Assembly (NCBI GenBank): GCA_963971305.1
Contig: OZ020303.1
Coordinates: forward strand, 19,093,184 to 19,157,183
Source of the DNA: Arcuatula senhousia
Taxonomy: Eukaryota > Mollusca > Bivalvia > Mytilida > Mytilidae
Reading direction: 5' to 3'
Length of the DNA stretch: 64,000 bases
Part shown: piece after piece, positions 23,703 through 36,492 of the stretch
Layout: each line of letters starts with the position of its first letter
Numbering within the stretch: position 1 is the first letter of the stretch
Made by a program: the position numbers and the translations under genes
Notes under the pieces: model-generated
The model's database searches: none
The model's input: the letters and a program-made list of their open reading frames with translations, nothing else
What the model was told of the DNA's origin: nothing

Positions 23703-26700
23703 GTAAGTATTTGCATTGAAATTGTTGATTTGGTTAATATCGTTAGAACTCATTACAATTCCATGAGCCTTTTAAACACGACTTAATTAATGTATTTTTA
23801 TTATCTTACTTTTTTACACCTGAAATGTAACTCAAAATGTTTCACACTTTAGGCCATGTAATTAATTGATTGACTGATTGATTGATGCACTGACTAAGTG
23901 ATTTATTGTTTTGCACTTGTAAATGCAGTTTTGCAAAATTGATATAAAGTACTCCTTAAAAACCTACAAAATTCTGTCAGAGTAAAAAATAGCAATATTT
24001 TATTAAACAAGAAGTAAGTGAGCGACAGACCAGAAATCGGACCCCACATTATGAGACCTTGATGCTTAATTCTTAATATTGAGTGGCTGTGATTAGTAGC
24101 ACTACTAGTTGCCGAGAAACTAAACTGTTACAAAAGTTTCTTCCCCGCCTCCACGCCGCCCGCCCGCCATTCATCATGAGTACATAAAAACACCATTTTA
24201 TAACCTGGAATTTTCCGTAAAATCTTGCCAAAATTCGTAAAGAATATCCCGTATTATTTTTAAGCAATTCAAAGTCAATAAAAATCTTCTCTTTCATACA
24301 CCGAGTAAACGCAATCTCGTGTATGACCATCTTCTGTTAAAGATTGATGTATAACATTTTGTTTTGGAAATATTCAAATTTTATCAAAGAATTATGTCAT
24401 CGCTCTCTGCAGGTAGTTGGGGCTGCAAGTTTCGCTATGGGTATCTACATAATAGCGTCCGATTACGGAGCACACCAATTGTCTGCTGTCCTCGGAGATG
24501 AACTCTACCATATAGCAGCTTATATCGCCATAGCTGGTGGAGCTGCCATTGCCATCATATCACTGTGTGGAGTTTGTGGTTCCCTGAAAGAAAACAAATG
24601 CATTTTATTTGTTGTAAGTGATTTGTATTGTGTGTTTGGACTTTTAATGCCAACTTCCTCATAACAAATTGCCAAGATATCAAACTAATTTACTTTAGCT
24701 ACTAAGATTGATAATGAGTTATGAAAAAAATATTATGCAAAAAAATAAAATTTTAAAATTAATCCATGGCCAGCTAAACTGCAGCTTATATAATATACAA
24801 GTCAACCTATGTTTACCAAAATGATAAATATTAGTATATAAAAACCTCGGAATATTGAAAAGGCAATGCACATGGTGAAAACCTTTTCGTTTGTTTTGAT
24901 GGAGTGCAAAAAATGTTTTATGAATTATTTATTTATTTATATAGTATTCCATTTTGATGGGGGTTGTTTTGCTGATATTTCTGGTAACAGTCATTCTTCT
25001 GTTTGTTTTTCTGGGACAGGTAAGTTTATTTTGTACACTATATATACACAATCTAATCAATTTTCTCGTTTCAATTCCAGTTTGCGTTGCTGATTACAGT
25101 TGTTTTGTGTGAAGCTTTTGTAATGTTGTGTGCTTCTCGTTTTTTATCCATCTTTTCTTTTATTTCTATTGGTTTGTCTTAACCTCTTCGAAATAACGAT
25201 ATATAAATGCCATAATCACACCACTTTGCTTCTTTCGATATCTTTTTTTGTGGACAAAACAATGTCAACTTAAATGTCTCATTTTTTTCCCTTCAAAACA
25301 TAGATGTCAAGTAAAATTGAATCATCAATGAAATCAACTTTAGTTGAGAAATATGGAGTTGATTTGGAACAATCCGAAAACAGAATGGTTACTGAAGTTT
25401 GGGATTTAATGCAGAAAAATGTAAGTCTAGCAATTCTCTTTTAAAATTCTCTTTAACAATAAAAGACACCATAAAGGACAACCTTGTCTTACTCCAATTT
25501 TATTGGGATTCTAGATTTCAAGAATAAGCAACAACCAAACATTAAACAAAAACCAAAAGAATACATACAAAATTTCTAGAGTAGATTTTTTGTATATTTC
25601 TATATATTTTTTGCAGTTGAAATGCTGTGGCGTATCAGGAGGTGTGAATTCTACGAATTCGTGGGCAATTTATAAAAAAGAATCCAAATGGTTTGACATC
25701 GGGAACAATAGTAAGTACACTATTTGCTTAACACTGGTTTTATCAATATGTACAAGAATTTCATTTTACATTTTATTTAAATTACCTTATATGATATATA
25801 ATACGTTATTGGTTATTGAATGGTACCTTTGCGCACATTTTGAACACGAAGCGCTACGCTTCATTAGAATTTGCTTAGGTCCACGCTTTTACACACCAAT
25901 AAAACTACAAAATAATGCATTCAATGTATAATTGAATCGTCAAGCTTATGTAAAACTGAAAAAAATGAAGTAAAACAGTGACTAAATGTTAAATAAGATC
26001 GCACTCTTGTTGAATTGAAATTTTACCAACATCCGATGAATTCATTTACTAGGAAAAGCATATGTTCCGGACAGTTGTTGTAAACCAGATGGAAGTTTAA
26101 TAGAATGTACAGGTCTAAATGAGACAGCCAGCACTCCTGTTATTGGACCACCAGTTTATGGGACGACCAATGATAACCTTTATCACAAGGTACTACTTCC
26201 TTTCGAGTTTTGCTAGATAGATTGCAAAACGAAACAGCCAAAGATTGAGAATCTGTGCGAAAATTCCTTTTTCAAAGTTTGAAAGTGTAAAAATGAAGAG
26301 CCAACATAATTTTCTAATTTCAAAAATGTATTGCGTTGATAACGAACCTTTGATACTTTGTATTTTCAATCAAAAAACCCACACAACAAAGAGACAATTA
26401 AAAAAAAACATAACCACAACCGCCAAAGTGGAAAATAGTTAGCACTACCAGCTGGTTGCAATACATGATGTGTCTGGTAAAATCAATTACTACAAACCAA
26501 CATCATATAAGTAAGACCTAAAGACCCATGCGGAAGCACTTTGTATGTAGTAAAAACAAAACAAAATAAAGTAGACCCTCTTATCATCTTGCCGACCAGC
26601 GACTAAGTGGTTGTTTATAAATGCGGGAAATTAGTGTTATTGTTCCCCATTTGTCCAATGCATTTGTCCGTTCGTGGCAACAGATATATCTTAATACGCT

Positions 26701-28080
26701 TCCTTGAAAGCTGATTTCTCGGATAACTGCAATTCTCGGATAACTGCAAGTCTGATCTTCATGAAATTTTGTACACTTATAATATCATAGCATGGCAAGA
26801 CAATTCATCAAATTTAATTTAAACAAATATGTACCGTTAGCAGGCCGTCGGTGTCTAAGAAAATACATTTGCTTGTTCATATACTTAGGAAAAATCTTTT
26901 TGTTGCTGCTATGCCGCGTACATTTGTTCAAATCTTACTGTTATATAGAAAATCGGTGTTACATTCAATATTAATTTCAGGGCTGCTATGATGAGCTTGT
27001 CAACTATGTACAAAGTCATATTTTGATGATAGGGGGGATTGCTATTGCATCAGTAGTCGTTATTGTAAGTGTTTCTTTCTTTTTCTTTTCTTTGTGTGTG
27101 TGTGTGTGTGTGAGGGTGTGTGTGTTTGTGTGTGCAAAATTATGCAGTGGCACATGGAAGAAAGAAAAACGCATCTTTTGATCTTGGAATTTTATAAACG
27201 TAATATATCCCGTAAAACATCATTTTGATATACTTCAGTTCTAAAGTATAACTAGTATGCCTTTTTAAGATACAATAAAATTAAAATAACACACATTTTT
27301 AAATGATATTTCTCATTTCAACCAAGTCTGCCCCTCCTTACATTGTAGGAAGTTTATTCCCTAAGTTAGAAATTTTTGAATTTGCGTTTTAAGTAAAACG
27401 CATACTCGGAAACCCTGGGGTTCTTCTCTTGCTTACTCATTAATCACCCCTGGGTCATTTCGTATGATTTTGTTGTTTGCGCGTTCTTGATCTGATCTTG
27501 AACTTCATAAAATTTCAATATAGAAACGTGTTCATATCCCATTAGAAAAAATGTGATGCAACCAATCAAAAGGTTCGATACAAAACTATCAAAAACGAGA
27601 TGACCCAGGGGTGATGAATGAGTAAGCGAAAGTAGAACCCTTGGGTTTCCGAGGATGAGTAAAACGTGGCTTTTAGATTTTAAGAACTGGATTTCGATGA
27701 TCCTACATCACCACCCACCTGTTATCCATATAAAACTCTTGTCAAATAGTTGAAGTAAACGACTAAACAAGTAGTTTTGTAATGAATAGATATTACCAAA
27801 ATTTCCAAAAGGAAGCAACATTCAAAAGGAGGTGAAGCTATTCAGTCTGTTCAGAATTTTTCTCTGAAATGTTAGAAATACCAACAATTGTGTTTTGACC
27901 CAAAGAAAACATTACCAACCATTAAATATGCATATATTCAATTTGTATACTAACTTGAATACTAGTAGTCGTCATTATCGCTGTTTATTATCATATTTGA
28001 TTGGTTTTTTTTTTCAGTTGTTTGGTCTAATATTCAGCATATCACTCTACAGATCTATCAGAGAAGTGGATTCATATTAG
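23646..28080 (+). CDS. Tetraspanin 1 (complete, 8 exons, 275 residues)
   Basis: Exons 23646-23702, 24413-24613, 24945-25019, 25304-25420, 25617-25710, 26053-26189, 26981-27064 and 28018-28080 join in frame from ATG to TAG. Four membrane segments lie near residues 11-34, 53-75, 87-110 and 241-265. The short extracellular loop is about 35-52. The large loop carries six cysteines (C153-C154-G, C190-C191, C200, C229), the signature of the family, and two possible N-glycosylation sites (N161-S-T, N204-E-T). CGVCGSLKENKC after TM2 is the usual cytoplasmic turn, and N-terminal C9-C10 are likely palmitoylated. Tetraspanins organise partner receptors into membrane microdomains. The subfamily (CD63-, CD9- or CD151-like) is not assigned. 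The start ATG is the only one that gives the normal short N-terminus. Confidence 0.93.
24009..24240 (-). repeat. Family 3 tandem-core fragment, reversed
   Basis: The reverse complement carries ACAGTTT, TCGGCAACTAG, a TGATATT-like block, and CTGTCGCTCACTTACTTC, as in the cores at 15694-18524, next to the GGCGGGCGGG block of the family start. It lies inside the first intron of tetraspanin 1 and is interrupted by a short insertion near 24175. Confidence 0.6.
24413..24613 (+). CDS. Tetraspanin 1 exon 2 (TM1-TM2)
   Basis: 201 nt, acceptor CTCTCTGCAG, donor GTT|GTAAGT, phase 0 at both ends. It encodes the rest of TM1, the small loop, TM2 and the CGVCGSLKENKC turn. Confidence 0.95.
24945..25019 (+). 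CDS. Tetraspanin 1 exon 3 (TM3)
   Basis: 75 nt, acceptor ATTTATATAG, donor CAG|GTAAGT, phase 0. It encodes a hydrophobic TM3 helix. Confidence 0.92.
25304..25420 (+). CDS. Tetraspanin 1 exon 4 (large loop, first helices)
   Basis: 117 nt, acceptor AAAACATAG, donor AAT|GTAAGT, phase 0. It encodes the amphipathic start of the large extracellular loop (SKIESSMKSTLVEKYGVD). Confidence 0.92.
25617..25710 (+). CDS. Tetraspanin 1 exon 5 (CCG motif)
   Basis: 94 nt, acceptor TTTTTTGCAG, donor ATA|GTAAGT, phase 0 to 1. It carries the family CCG motif and the NST glycosylation site. Confidence 0.93.
26053..26189 (+). CDS. Tetraspanin 1 exon 6 (large loop)
   Basis: 137 nt, acceptor TTTACTAG, donor AAG|GTACTA, phase 1 to 0. 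It carries VPDSCC and a further cysteine, plus the NET glycosylation site. Confidence 0.92.
26981..27064 (+). CDS. Tetraspanin 1 exon 7 (GC motif, TM4)
   Basis: 84 nt, acceptor TTAATTTCAG, donor ATT|GTAAGT, phase 0. It holds the final loop cysteine (GCYDEL) and most of TM4. Confidence 0.94.
27093..27134 (+). repeat. (GT)n microsatellite
   Basis: An imperfect TG/GT repeat just after the exon 7 donor of tetraspanin 1. Confidence 0.85.
27401..27657. mobile_element. MITE with 9-bp target duplication in a tetraspanin intron
   Basis: Inverted arms of about 60 bp start CATACTCGGAAACCC and end GGGTTTCCGAGGATG. AGTAAAACG is duplicated on both sides (27392-27400 and 27658-27666). A 9-bp duplication suggests a Mutator-type mobiliser, which is inference. 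Its inner TGACCCAGGGGTGAT block is matched by ATCACCCCTGGGTCA. Confidence 0.8.
28018..28080 (+). CDS. Tetraspanin 1 exon 8 (TM4 end, tail)
   Basis: Acceptor TTTTTTCAG, TAG stop at 28078-28080. It ends TM4 and gives a short tail, RSIREVDSY. Confidence 0.92.
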   Translation: MFGLIFSISLYRSIREVDSY

Positions 28081-28159
28081 ACGACATGTACAGAAATGTA
28101 AAAATATTGTTATATTTGTTCTGTAACGTTATGAATAACCCAACCAATGACAAAGTGAC

Positions 28160-28165
28160 AATAAA
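28160..28165 (+). promoter_or_regulatory. Candidate poly(A) signal of tetraspanin 1
   Basis: AATAAA 80 bases after the stop. A second AATAAA at 28451 is an alternative. Confidence 0.45.
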
Positions 28166-28689
28166 GAGTGGTTTACAAAGAAAGTGTTATAGCATCATTG
28201 AGAGGAAATGATGCCAATGATATGACTAGACCAAGAGAACAAATTATGGATGAATATATTTCAAATTGAAAAATCACATTATTTATTTTGTTCGATTATG
28301 TTATATATATTTTGTCATGATATGTTATGATAAGAAAAGCAAAAGTTTGTTGTCCTTATTTTACAATTATTCGTGTTATGAATGTTCCCCAGGAAACAAA
28401 TATGTCGGTATTCTTTTATTTATTCTTGTATATTTAATGTTTTGTTTTTTAATAAATTATAGAAATCGGTATTAAGGTACTGTTGGTCTAAGTTTATTGG
28501 TATTCACTTTGTTTTTAATATTACATTATGCTAAACAAACTGATTTTTTTTCATTTAATTTTAATTTCCAGATAATATCATCTTTTAATACCACAAGAAA
28601 ATTCTCATTAGAACAATTTACCAAAGCAAAAATAAAGCTAAAATAAGTGCAAAACTGAAAGCATGGGAAGCCAAAAAACTATTATAAAT

Positions 28690-28890
28690 CCCTGTCTGAA
28701 CTATGAAGCATTTTCAATCATGCACCAACAGCAATGACGTGGGGCCACTAGGCAGTCTGCCCAACTTTGCACCAGCCTGGATAGAAATAATGCCTAGGGA
28801 GGGAATCGAACCCTCGTACGTCAGATTATACAGACCATATCTGCTTGTGTTTGTGTTATTATTTTTGAACTGCCAAGATTTCTTAGCTGT
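28690..28890 (-). mobile_element. tRNA-derived SINE-like repeat
   Basis: The minus strand carries a B-box-like GGTTCGATTCCCTCC and, about 70 bases upstream, a weak A-box-like TTGGCAGTTC. The flanking segment reads like a SINE body. It directly abuts the family 1 element at 28897. The A-box spacing is longer than in a real tRNA, so it is not called a tRNA gene. Confidence 0.4.
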
Positions 28891-28896
28891 CATCAC

Positions 28897-29442
28897 TTTT
28901 TGTCTCGCCTGCGAAGCAGAGCGGGACATAGGTGTTACTTTACCGGCGGCGGCGGCGGCGGGGTTAACTTTTTGGAAAAGTTTTACGAGCACCTCCATAT
29001 CTCAAGAACTATAGGTCCTGGGTTGATGAAACTTGGTATGCATATGCCCCAGTAGTAGCTTAGCACCGTTGCATCCCCATCTTTTGACCTTGATCTTGAT
29101 TTTCCGGTTGAGTGACTTTGACAATTTTCAATACATATAATAGCAATGGAAAAGTTTTGCGAGCACCTCCATATCTCAAGAACTATAGGTCCTAGATTGA
29201 TGAAACTTGGTATGCATATGCCCCAGTAGTAGCTTAGCACAGTTACATCCTCATATTTTGACCTTGGCCTTGATTTTCCGGTTATTTTTATTGCAAATAT
29301 TTGCAATGTTTAAGTTCTATAAACATCTTTTGATCTCAGAAACTGAAAATCCATGTAAATTCAAAATATAGTGGAAGTAAGAAAGAATAATTGTTTTTGA
29401 TGGTGCCGGCAGGCGAGACATACTTTAGTGTTAACTCTTGTT
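28897..29442 (+). repeat. Tandem-core element, family 1, two cores
   Basis: It has the same GTCTCGCCTGC-GAA-GCAG hairpin start and AACTCTTGTT end as 541-1440, but only two cores, the second shortened. The GGCGG tract after the hairpin is longer. Confidence 0.8.
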
Positions 29443-32400
29443 CTTGTTAGTAATATTATTGTCCCCGCCTTTTTGTGAAAGCGGAAAAGTATAGAGTTCG
29501 GCTTCGTCTGATTTAAGAATGACATTGGTTTCCGAAGCATAACTTTTGAAAGCCTTGACAGAATGTCATAAATGTTAAACACATTAAAGTTTATGAGGTA
29601 AGCAAGAAACCTATGGTCACCTATTTAATATGGAGTTAGTAGGATGTGCCAGGCGGAGGATCTCGACCTATACTTTTGTTTGTCTGTCATTTATGCGCTT
29701 TTGTTTAATCCTATAAATTTTGAAAAAATCTTAAATATATAGAGCAATTAAAATTCTGTGTTCTTTGTTAAAAATCAAATAATTCATATTCAAGATAATG
29801 CCCCACTTGATCTTGGAACATATATTTTTTCCCGCAATCACCAAACCATGAAGTTGATTACAAGAGTATAATTTTATGATGATTAAATGATTTATAAATT
29901 TTCATGATGATACCACACTCCTTTCATGGTAAAGTAACTTCAAGTTTAATGTAAACTTAAGTATAACGGCTTCTGTGCATGCATGTTAGGTCATATCTGC
30001 TACCGGTCTGCCATCTTGAAACTAGACGGCCATCATAGTCTCGATCACCCAGATAGCGTCGTTTATTTGACATCGATCAAATTAAAAACGTATGGATGAT
30101 CGATACTACGGCCATCATGGATCTCATCGGCAATTCTTCCGGTTCCGCAATTTTTTTTTTATGCAACTTCCGGTTATTTAAGAGGGGGTAGTTTCGATAA
30201 AGTCGCCGCACGGTCAAACTTCACCCAACACAAAGCCTCCACCATTTGTCCACTTAAAATATAATAATATTCAAGAGTTATTACCCTTAGATATACACCA
30301 AGCAAGAATAACAAAGAAGATTTACAATGACTTATTGCAATCCCAGTATGCAACAAGAACACAGGAGGGTCACTAAATGGTCAAGCCCTGATTGACCACT
30401 GACCACTACAAGCCTAAACAACTCAAAAACGTCATCTGCACCTTGCAACCTGTGTAACGATATACAACAACCCCACCTTTGATAAGAAATAAAAATGGTC
30501 ACCTAATTGGTCAAACCCCGAATGACCACTGACCACTATTTAGTGCTTTAACCTGAAAGACAATGTCGAACCAAAGACCAAGCAACAAACTCGAAAGGAA
30601 TCGATCAAGAAACAACAAAGATACAAGGTTCGACATTTCAATTTTCGTTGTCCAATAATAACATAGTATTTCTTGTAAATTCTTTTGTAATTCTATTATT
30701 TTTCTAAGACTAAAGGATAAACTTAGAGTGAAATGAGAGATGAAAGATAGTATAAGTTTATATATGAAAAAATTAAATTCATTGATAAAGTTGTGATTCG
30801 GCTCAGTGCAAAAAGGTTATTTTTTCAATTTTTAAGTTCCTCTTTTCTAACCCTCATACGGGTGTAAATTAATTTTTTTTTTTTTTTAGACGGTTACATT
30901 TTCTGAATTTTTTATTAAAGTTCTGATAGCTAATAATGACTTAGAAAAAACTTAGACACTTAAAGCACTGTGTAAAATTCTGACTATAGACAAAATGTGT
31001 GAGAGACAAGAATGATATATTGATTCAATATCACTTTGTGGTCAGTTGTGAAGGTAAATGAAACTGTCTGATAATACCATACATTTCACGGTCGACAGCA
31101 GAATTATAAGATTGGATAAATGTTTGTCTTCTGTTTTTTGTATTTTCCTTGATGGTATCTGAAGCCAGATCCTACATCACTGTCAGTCTGAATATGACAT
31201 CGCTTTTATAAAAATGACAGGTCTGTGAAAAATATAGTTTGCTGAAAGCTCTAAAAGCTATCCACTTTTATATTAATGAAGTATTCGATCTTCAAGCCAG
31301 AGTAGTGATTATAACGACTTGACATTTTCCTCCAAAATGTACTTCCGTGAAAAATCATTGTCGCAGAGTTTGTAACTAGTTTATGTAACTTTAGGTTGAC
31401 AAAAAATCCATGAAATATGCATGACCTTACGTTGGTGTGACAAGGAACTTTTTCATTTTCTGACAGAATTCAGAATCCCTTCGATTTTTTTTGTTGGCTG
31501 TTTTTTTCAAATTGATCTGTACTTTACTAAATTAATTCTCTTAGTTATCTGTTTTATATTCAAACAATGACATAGATTTCTATATTCAATTTAATTTAAC
31601 ACATGTTTAAGGACAGTCTAAAATAGATGAAATCTTGTCGCGTATAAACATCATAATTATTTGAAATCGTCTACTAGTATTAGAGTGATATTTGATAGGT
31701 CATGTATATAGGGTTTGCTTGTGATTCCAAATTACAAACAACTGAAAAAACCACGAACAACGCAAAATACTCGTATAACATTACGGAAAACTACAACATA
31801 TAAATGAACACCATCATATAATATAAGCAATGGTCTTATGTTTCTCGTTTTGTAATTTTATATCAGATAATGTTTTTGTCTTTCACATGATAATTTGTAA
31901 TTTTATAAAATTGTTTTGAACGAAAGACATCAAAGTGGTAATTTTGATCCTAGATATTTCGCCATTTCCGATAAAGGATAAATACCAGACAGTATATAAA
32001 AAAAAACTAAATCCAAAGATATTGTAAACCAATGCAAATATGCAATGTGCATTATAAGACACATTTTACAAAAAAAGGACCATTAGTTAATGAGATATGT
32101 AGGGGTTTGCAAAGCGTCAGATATTTACAGTGCAGTGTTGTAAATGACTAGGGCATATGCATAATAAGTTTTATCTACCTAGAAATAATATAGTTTTTTA
32201 TCAAATATAGACACGCCGCAGCCGCTTTAACGCAATAACTTCGTGGTGGCGTTTTGATTTGAGTTCGTTGTGTTTACTGGCTGTGGACTTTTGACATTCG
32301 AATGTAGATCACATTGGTACCTCTTTGCATCTTATGCTTCGCTTCGCAGGCAACACAATCTGTACATTGAAACAACTTTGTTTACGTGTTATAGGTTGTG

Positions 32401-33519
32401 CTAGTTGAAAATCACAGCATATGATTTAAAAACATCAACTGATGCTTTGACCGACATCACTTAAATAAACAACAAAAAATTACCCATCTGCCTCAAAACC
32501 CTACTTATAAGGAGGTATATTGTTTTGTATATCAATTATTAAGATCTGCCCCCTGTGTCTACTGGTGCCGAGAGATGTCTGGTTATAATACATACAAATA
32601 GAATATTTTTCCGGTAAAGAAAACCCTAACAATATCTGGTATAATTGACTTGTGTCATCCTCTCTGATTTAGTCCACGATACAGTATGATTAAAATGAAA
32701 AAAGTCAATAAGAACTTAATTTAGATACATTTTGGGAATCTATTAATATCTATACAAAGACATGACCATTGGTTCTGGTTAATGTTAATATATGGATTTT
32801 ACTTTTTTGTTTTTGTTTTTTTTTCAAGTTAAAAACTGAAAAGACCTCACCCGTTTTACACAGGAGCCGACTTGAGAAACGATACCACAGATAATTTTTC
32901 TACATAACTTATGAATCCATCGACCAGTACGTTCAACAATCGATTTTCAAATTAACAAGTGCATACAATTAGAAAACAGTAACATCCTGGAAAGTCAATA
33001 AAACGCTGATGCTACATAGAATCTCAGTAGTAATGAGACATTGCTTGGTCTTGCACAACTGATTATTTTTGAAAGATGCTTGTCAGAACATGGCAAACAG
33101 TTTCAACCCATATAAATTAGTTACAATCAGATTTGCAGAATTTGAACCCAACCGACCAGATCAAGCATAATTAAAAACTAGAAAAACACTATAGATTTCT
33201 AATGGTGTATGTAGAACCACAACTAAGGAAATTTGTTTTACTCATTATGTGTTTCTATATTAATTGTAACGACCTCTGTTTATTGGTTCAATACAGATGT
33301 TGAATTCTGAACTTTGAATGAACATCAGTTCTTTGAATCTTAGACAAAAGCATCAAGTTTATATTGTTTTCACGCTATTTTCGTATTTTAATGGTTCGTG
33401 AGTTATAAGTTGCGGTGCATTTTGAGTTAACAATCGAAGATTTATAAACCGACGAAATTTGAGCTACATACAACACTTAAAACTCATGCATTTAAAAAAA
33501 GAACCAAAACTAATACAGA
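29443..33519. other. Intergenic sequence without a recognised gene
   Basis: AT-rich, with short open frames only. It holds a local repeat of a GGTCA...CCCTGATTGACCACTGACCACTA block near 30370 and 30508, and an isolated GCTTCGCTTCGCAGGC near 32337 like the family 1 hairpin. No coding evidence. Confidence 0.45.
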
Positions 33520-34306
33520 AACAGGAGGCTTCCAGGAGCCAGAATCGCTCACCTGCATGGTCTTCAACTCGCAAGTGTCGATTCCATCTACGGACAATGA
33601 GCCCTAAAGAAGTCACCTGACTACTGCAATCCAAAGGAGACCTTGGAGAGCTCATTCAGCTTAACATTATTTTAAACAAGCAACATCTTATCAATATCTA
33701 TAATATTGAAAATTATAAGGTAAAAAGGATGCTTCCGAATTTCAAGGGGCATAACCCCTCAAAAGGGTCAACTGAGCACTGACCCAATGGAGGCTGCAGT
33801 TGTATGGTCTTTAATTAGCTGAGGGTTTAAGCAAGCATCCTTTTTTCTCATTCTGCAATTGAGAACTATACAGGACAGAAAACAAAAAAATACACTATTT
33901 TCAGCCTTTGGGTGCCATATATAACACCTTTAAACGGTCCTATTTTCGACCCAATAGAAACAATAAAAAAGAAAGAAAAAACGCCATTTTTACCTTTGAG
34001 GGACCTGACAACTTTGACCCGATGGAGTCTTATAAAATTTTCGATTTTGAAAAGCCTACGATGCATCAGCAGGTGCATGTTAAATCTGTTATTCTGAGTT
34101 TTAAAGTTATTTTATATAATTTTATCCTAAGCTCAATTTTTAGTTACGGCGGCCTTATACTTTTGGAACAATTCAAAATGAGCATCGTTTGTTGCAAACA
34201 TGCCATAAAACATTATTGTAAAGATTCAGTCATGTTTGATTGGAAAAGTTTTTTTTTAATTGACGACAGACGACAACGGACGTTAAGTGATGGCAATAGG
34301 TCACCT
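33520..34306 (-). repeat. Tandem-core element, family 2, reversed copy
   Basis: On the minus strand it starts AAGTGATGGCAATAGGTCACC-side sequence plus a CGTC-rich tract, and ends GGTGAGCGATTCTGGCTCC with a GGCTCC-TGG-AAGCC hairpin and CTCCTGTTT. It is more diverged than the two + strand copies. A 135-codon open frame inside it (33908-34315) is not a gene. Confidence 0.62.
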
Positions 34307-36333
34307 AAACGATGATTCTACTTCTACTAGTGGTCAGGTCTAGCAGATATAGGATCTATGATTTTGGCAATTTTTTTAAAGCATTTATTTCATTCATTAT
34401 AGCTTTACTTCATCAAAATATAAGGTGAATACATGAAAATTTTGCAATTCATGAAATAATTAGCTTAGAATTTGGATTTAAAAAATGTTTTTGAATTATT
34501 ATCTGCCAGACAGAAATTCAAGTGTTCCACCCAAAGGCATCAATGACATGCCAATCAAATTACACTTAAATGTCTTATCCAATGGTTTTGACCTATTTTC
34601 AAAACAAATCACAGGATCATGATTATTTCTGACCAGAGCACACATGTTTTCTTTGTTAGAAAGTTGATTGACAGCATGTGGGGAGTTACAAAGTAAATTA
34701 CATGAATTAGAGTTCATTTTCTTAAAGCAATTATTGCTTAATTAATGTACCTGATTAAGATTCTATCTATCATAATTGATAAATTGCAATATCTTAAGAA
34801 CAAAATGCAAAAAAACAAAATTTCACCAAAATGGTAGATCCTATCACTTTAAATTCTGAACCATATTCGATTAATTTGGTACAATGTACTTGCTCTTAAT
34901 ACTAAGTGGTTATACTGGGTTTGGCTATGTCTTTCCTTTCGTTGACACCACATTTTCTCTAACGTTTTTTTTTTCCCAGAAACTACTTACCATGGCCAGT
35001 TCCAGTCATTTGAAAATTAATACTAAGTATTTGTTTTTATCAGTAACCTCCACACCTCATTTTTATAGCATACATACTTCCCGTTGGTGATCGGAAACAA
35101 AAATGATTGATTGACATTTCTTAGAGAGGGACGGGGTTTTGGAAGTTTTCCATTGAAGTTTTTTTTTTTTTTTTTTGGTTGACAATTATAGATGATAAAC
35201 AAAAATACATGTTGGAGAGACAAATGATCAGCCAAGTATCATTTGAAAACAGGTAAGACTACCCAAGAAAGCAAAAACAGAGAAAGAAAGAAATCGTCGA
35301 AAAGAAATTATAGATTCATTTCTATAAAGTTAGCTCTCCAAAAAATCAAAAAAATCCATGGCCAATCTGTAAAGTTGTTCTTGCATTCCCTGATAAACAA
35401 GTCGAAATAGTCGAAAATCTACTTTTCTTGCAACATACAGATGAAATCATTGACAAAACCGTCATTTCATTGGAGTAAACGATTGGAATTGTGGCTATGG
35501 GAAGCCTGATTGATTCGACGGTTTGTCAATATTCCTGAAATGTCTCAATAATGAGGCTATGGGCTGTATATATTCACTTTAAGTAGATCGTCTTCTAAAT
35601 AACACATGATAGCATATGAATTAGAATGTGTCATGGACATTGACCGTTTTCTCATTCAGAAAATTTTGATGATTGAAAATTGCTACATCCATCACGCAAT
35701 TTGTACAATGTGCATTTCTATTAGAATTATTAACTATGACATTTTTGAACAAATAAGTGTAAAAAGGCCATTCGGTTTTAAGAAATAAAGTTTATATGAA
35801 ACAATTGCTTTATTGTAGTACCAAAAAAAGATAACACCCTGACGAAACTCAGCTGAAAGCGAGCTCGTTGTTTTTAATCTACATTTGTATCAATTGCAAA
35901 TGTATCTGTGAGAAATGATAAGATTTTCGAACAACACTTTCACTGTCAAATACAGAGTGTGAAACTAAATACTTCTAATAAGTTAATTGATTAAATAGTT
36001 TATACTATGAATTGTCTGTTTACTTTTCGCCCTGTTCTATATGATGCTGCCCAATTAAGAGGAATGGTGAATTCTGATATAACATCCACGCGTTATATTT
36101 CGCCAGATGCTTTTGATAAATGCACATGAGGTTGCTTGCACGCGTCCAACCAAATGTCAAATAATTAATGTCTGTTTAATTGTGGTAATACTCGCGAGTC
36201 AAAGTTACAGATATCTTTACTTATAATATTGAATATCAATATCTATGGACTAATCTATACCTAGAGATTCCGTAACAAACGTTCGAGTTATCTGCCCGTG
36301 AGAATACGACACCTGGCTATTGTAAAAGACTTT
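34307..36333. other. Intergenic sequence without a recognised gene
   Basis: AT-rich sequence. An open ATG followed by AG|GTAAGA occurs near 35206-35252 but ends in phase 2 and fits no known acceptor exon. Nothing else supportable. Confidence 0.4.
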
Positions 36334-36341
36334 TATAAATA
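36334..36341 (+). promoter_or_regulatory. TATA box candidate for an upstream first exon
   Basis: TATAAATA about 150 bases before the ATG at 36493. A start site about 30 bases downstream would give a 5' leader of roughly 130 bases. Confidence 0.35.
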
Positions 36342-36492
36342 GTGCAATTGTATTGAGGATTTTTTTCGGTTGTTGTTGACTTTGTCAAATGAATAAATAT
36401 GAAATTTAATTCAATTTTTAAAAGGATATGTAAAAAGATCAAGTGAAATTCCAGGAAATAAGCTTTAAAAGAGGATTATAATAAAATAATGG

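Noticed and set aside
28795..28880. Possible tRNA gene on the minus strand
   Set aside because: The B box is good but the A box is weak and too far away, and no cloverleaf can be drawn; a SINE is more likely.
33908..34315. 135-codon open frame on the + strand
   Set aside because: It lies within, and antisense to, a family 2 repeat copy and has no domain.
35206..35252. ATG frame (MLERQMISQVSFEN) ending at AG|GTAAGA
   Set aside because: Phase 2, short, no promoter sign; likely chance.
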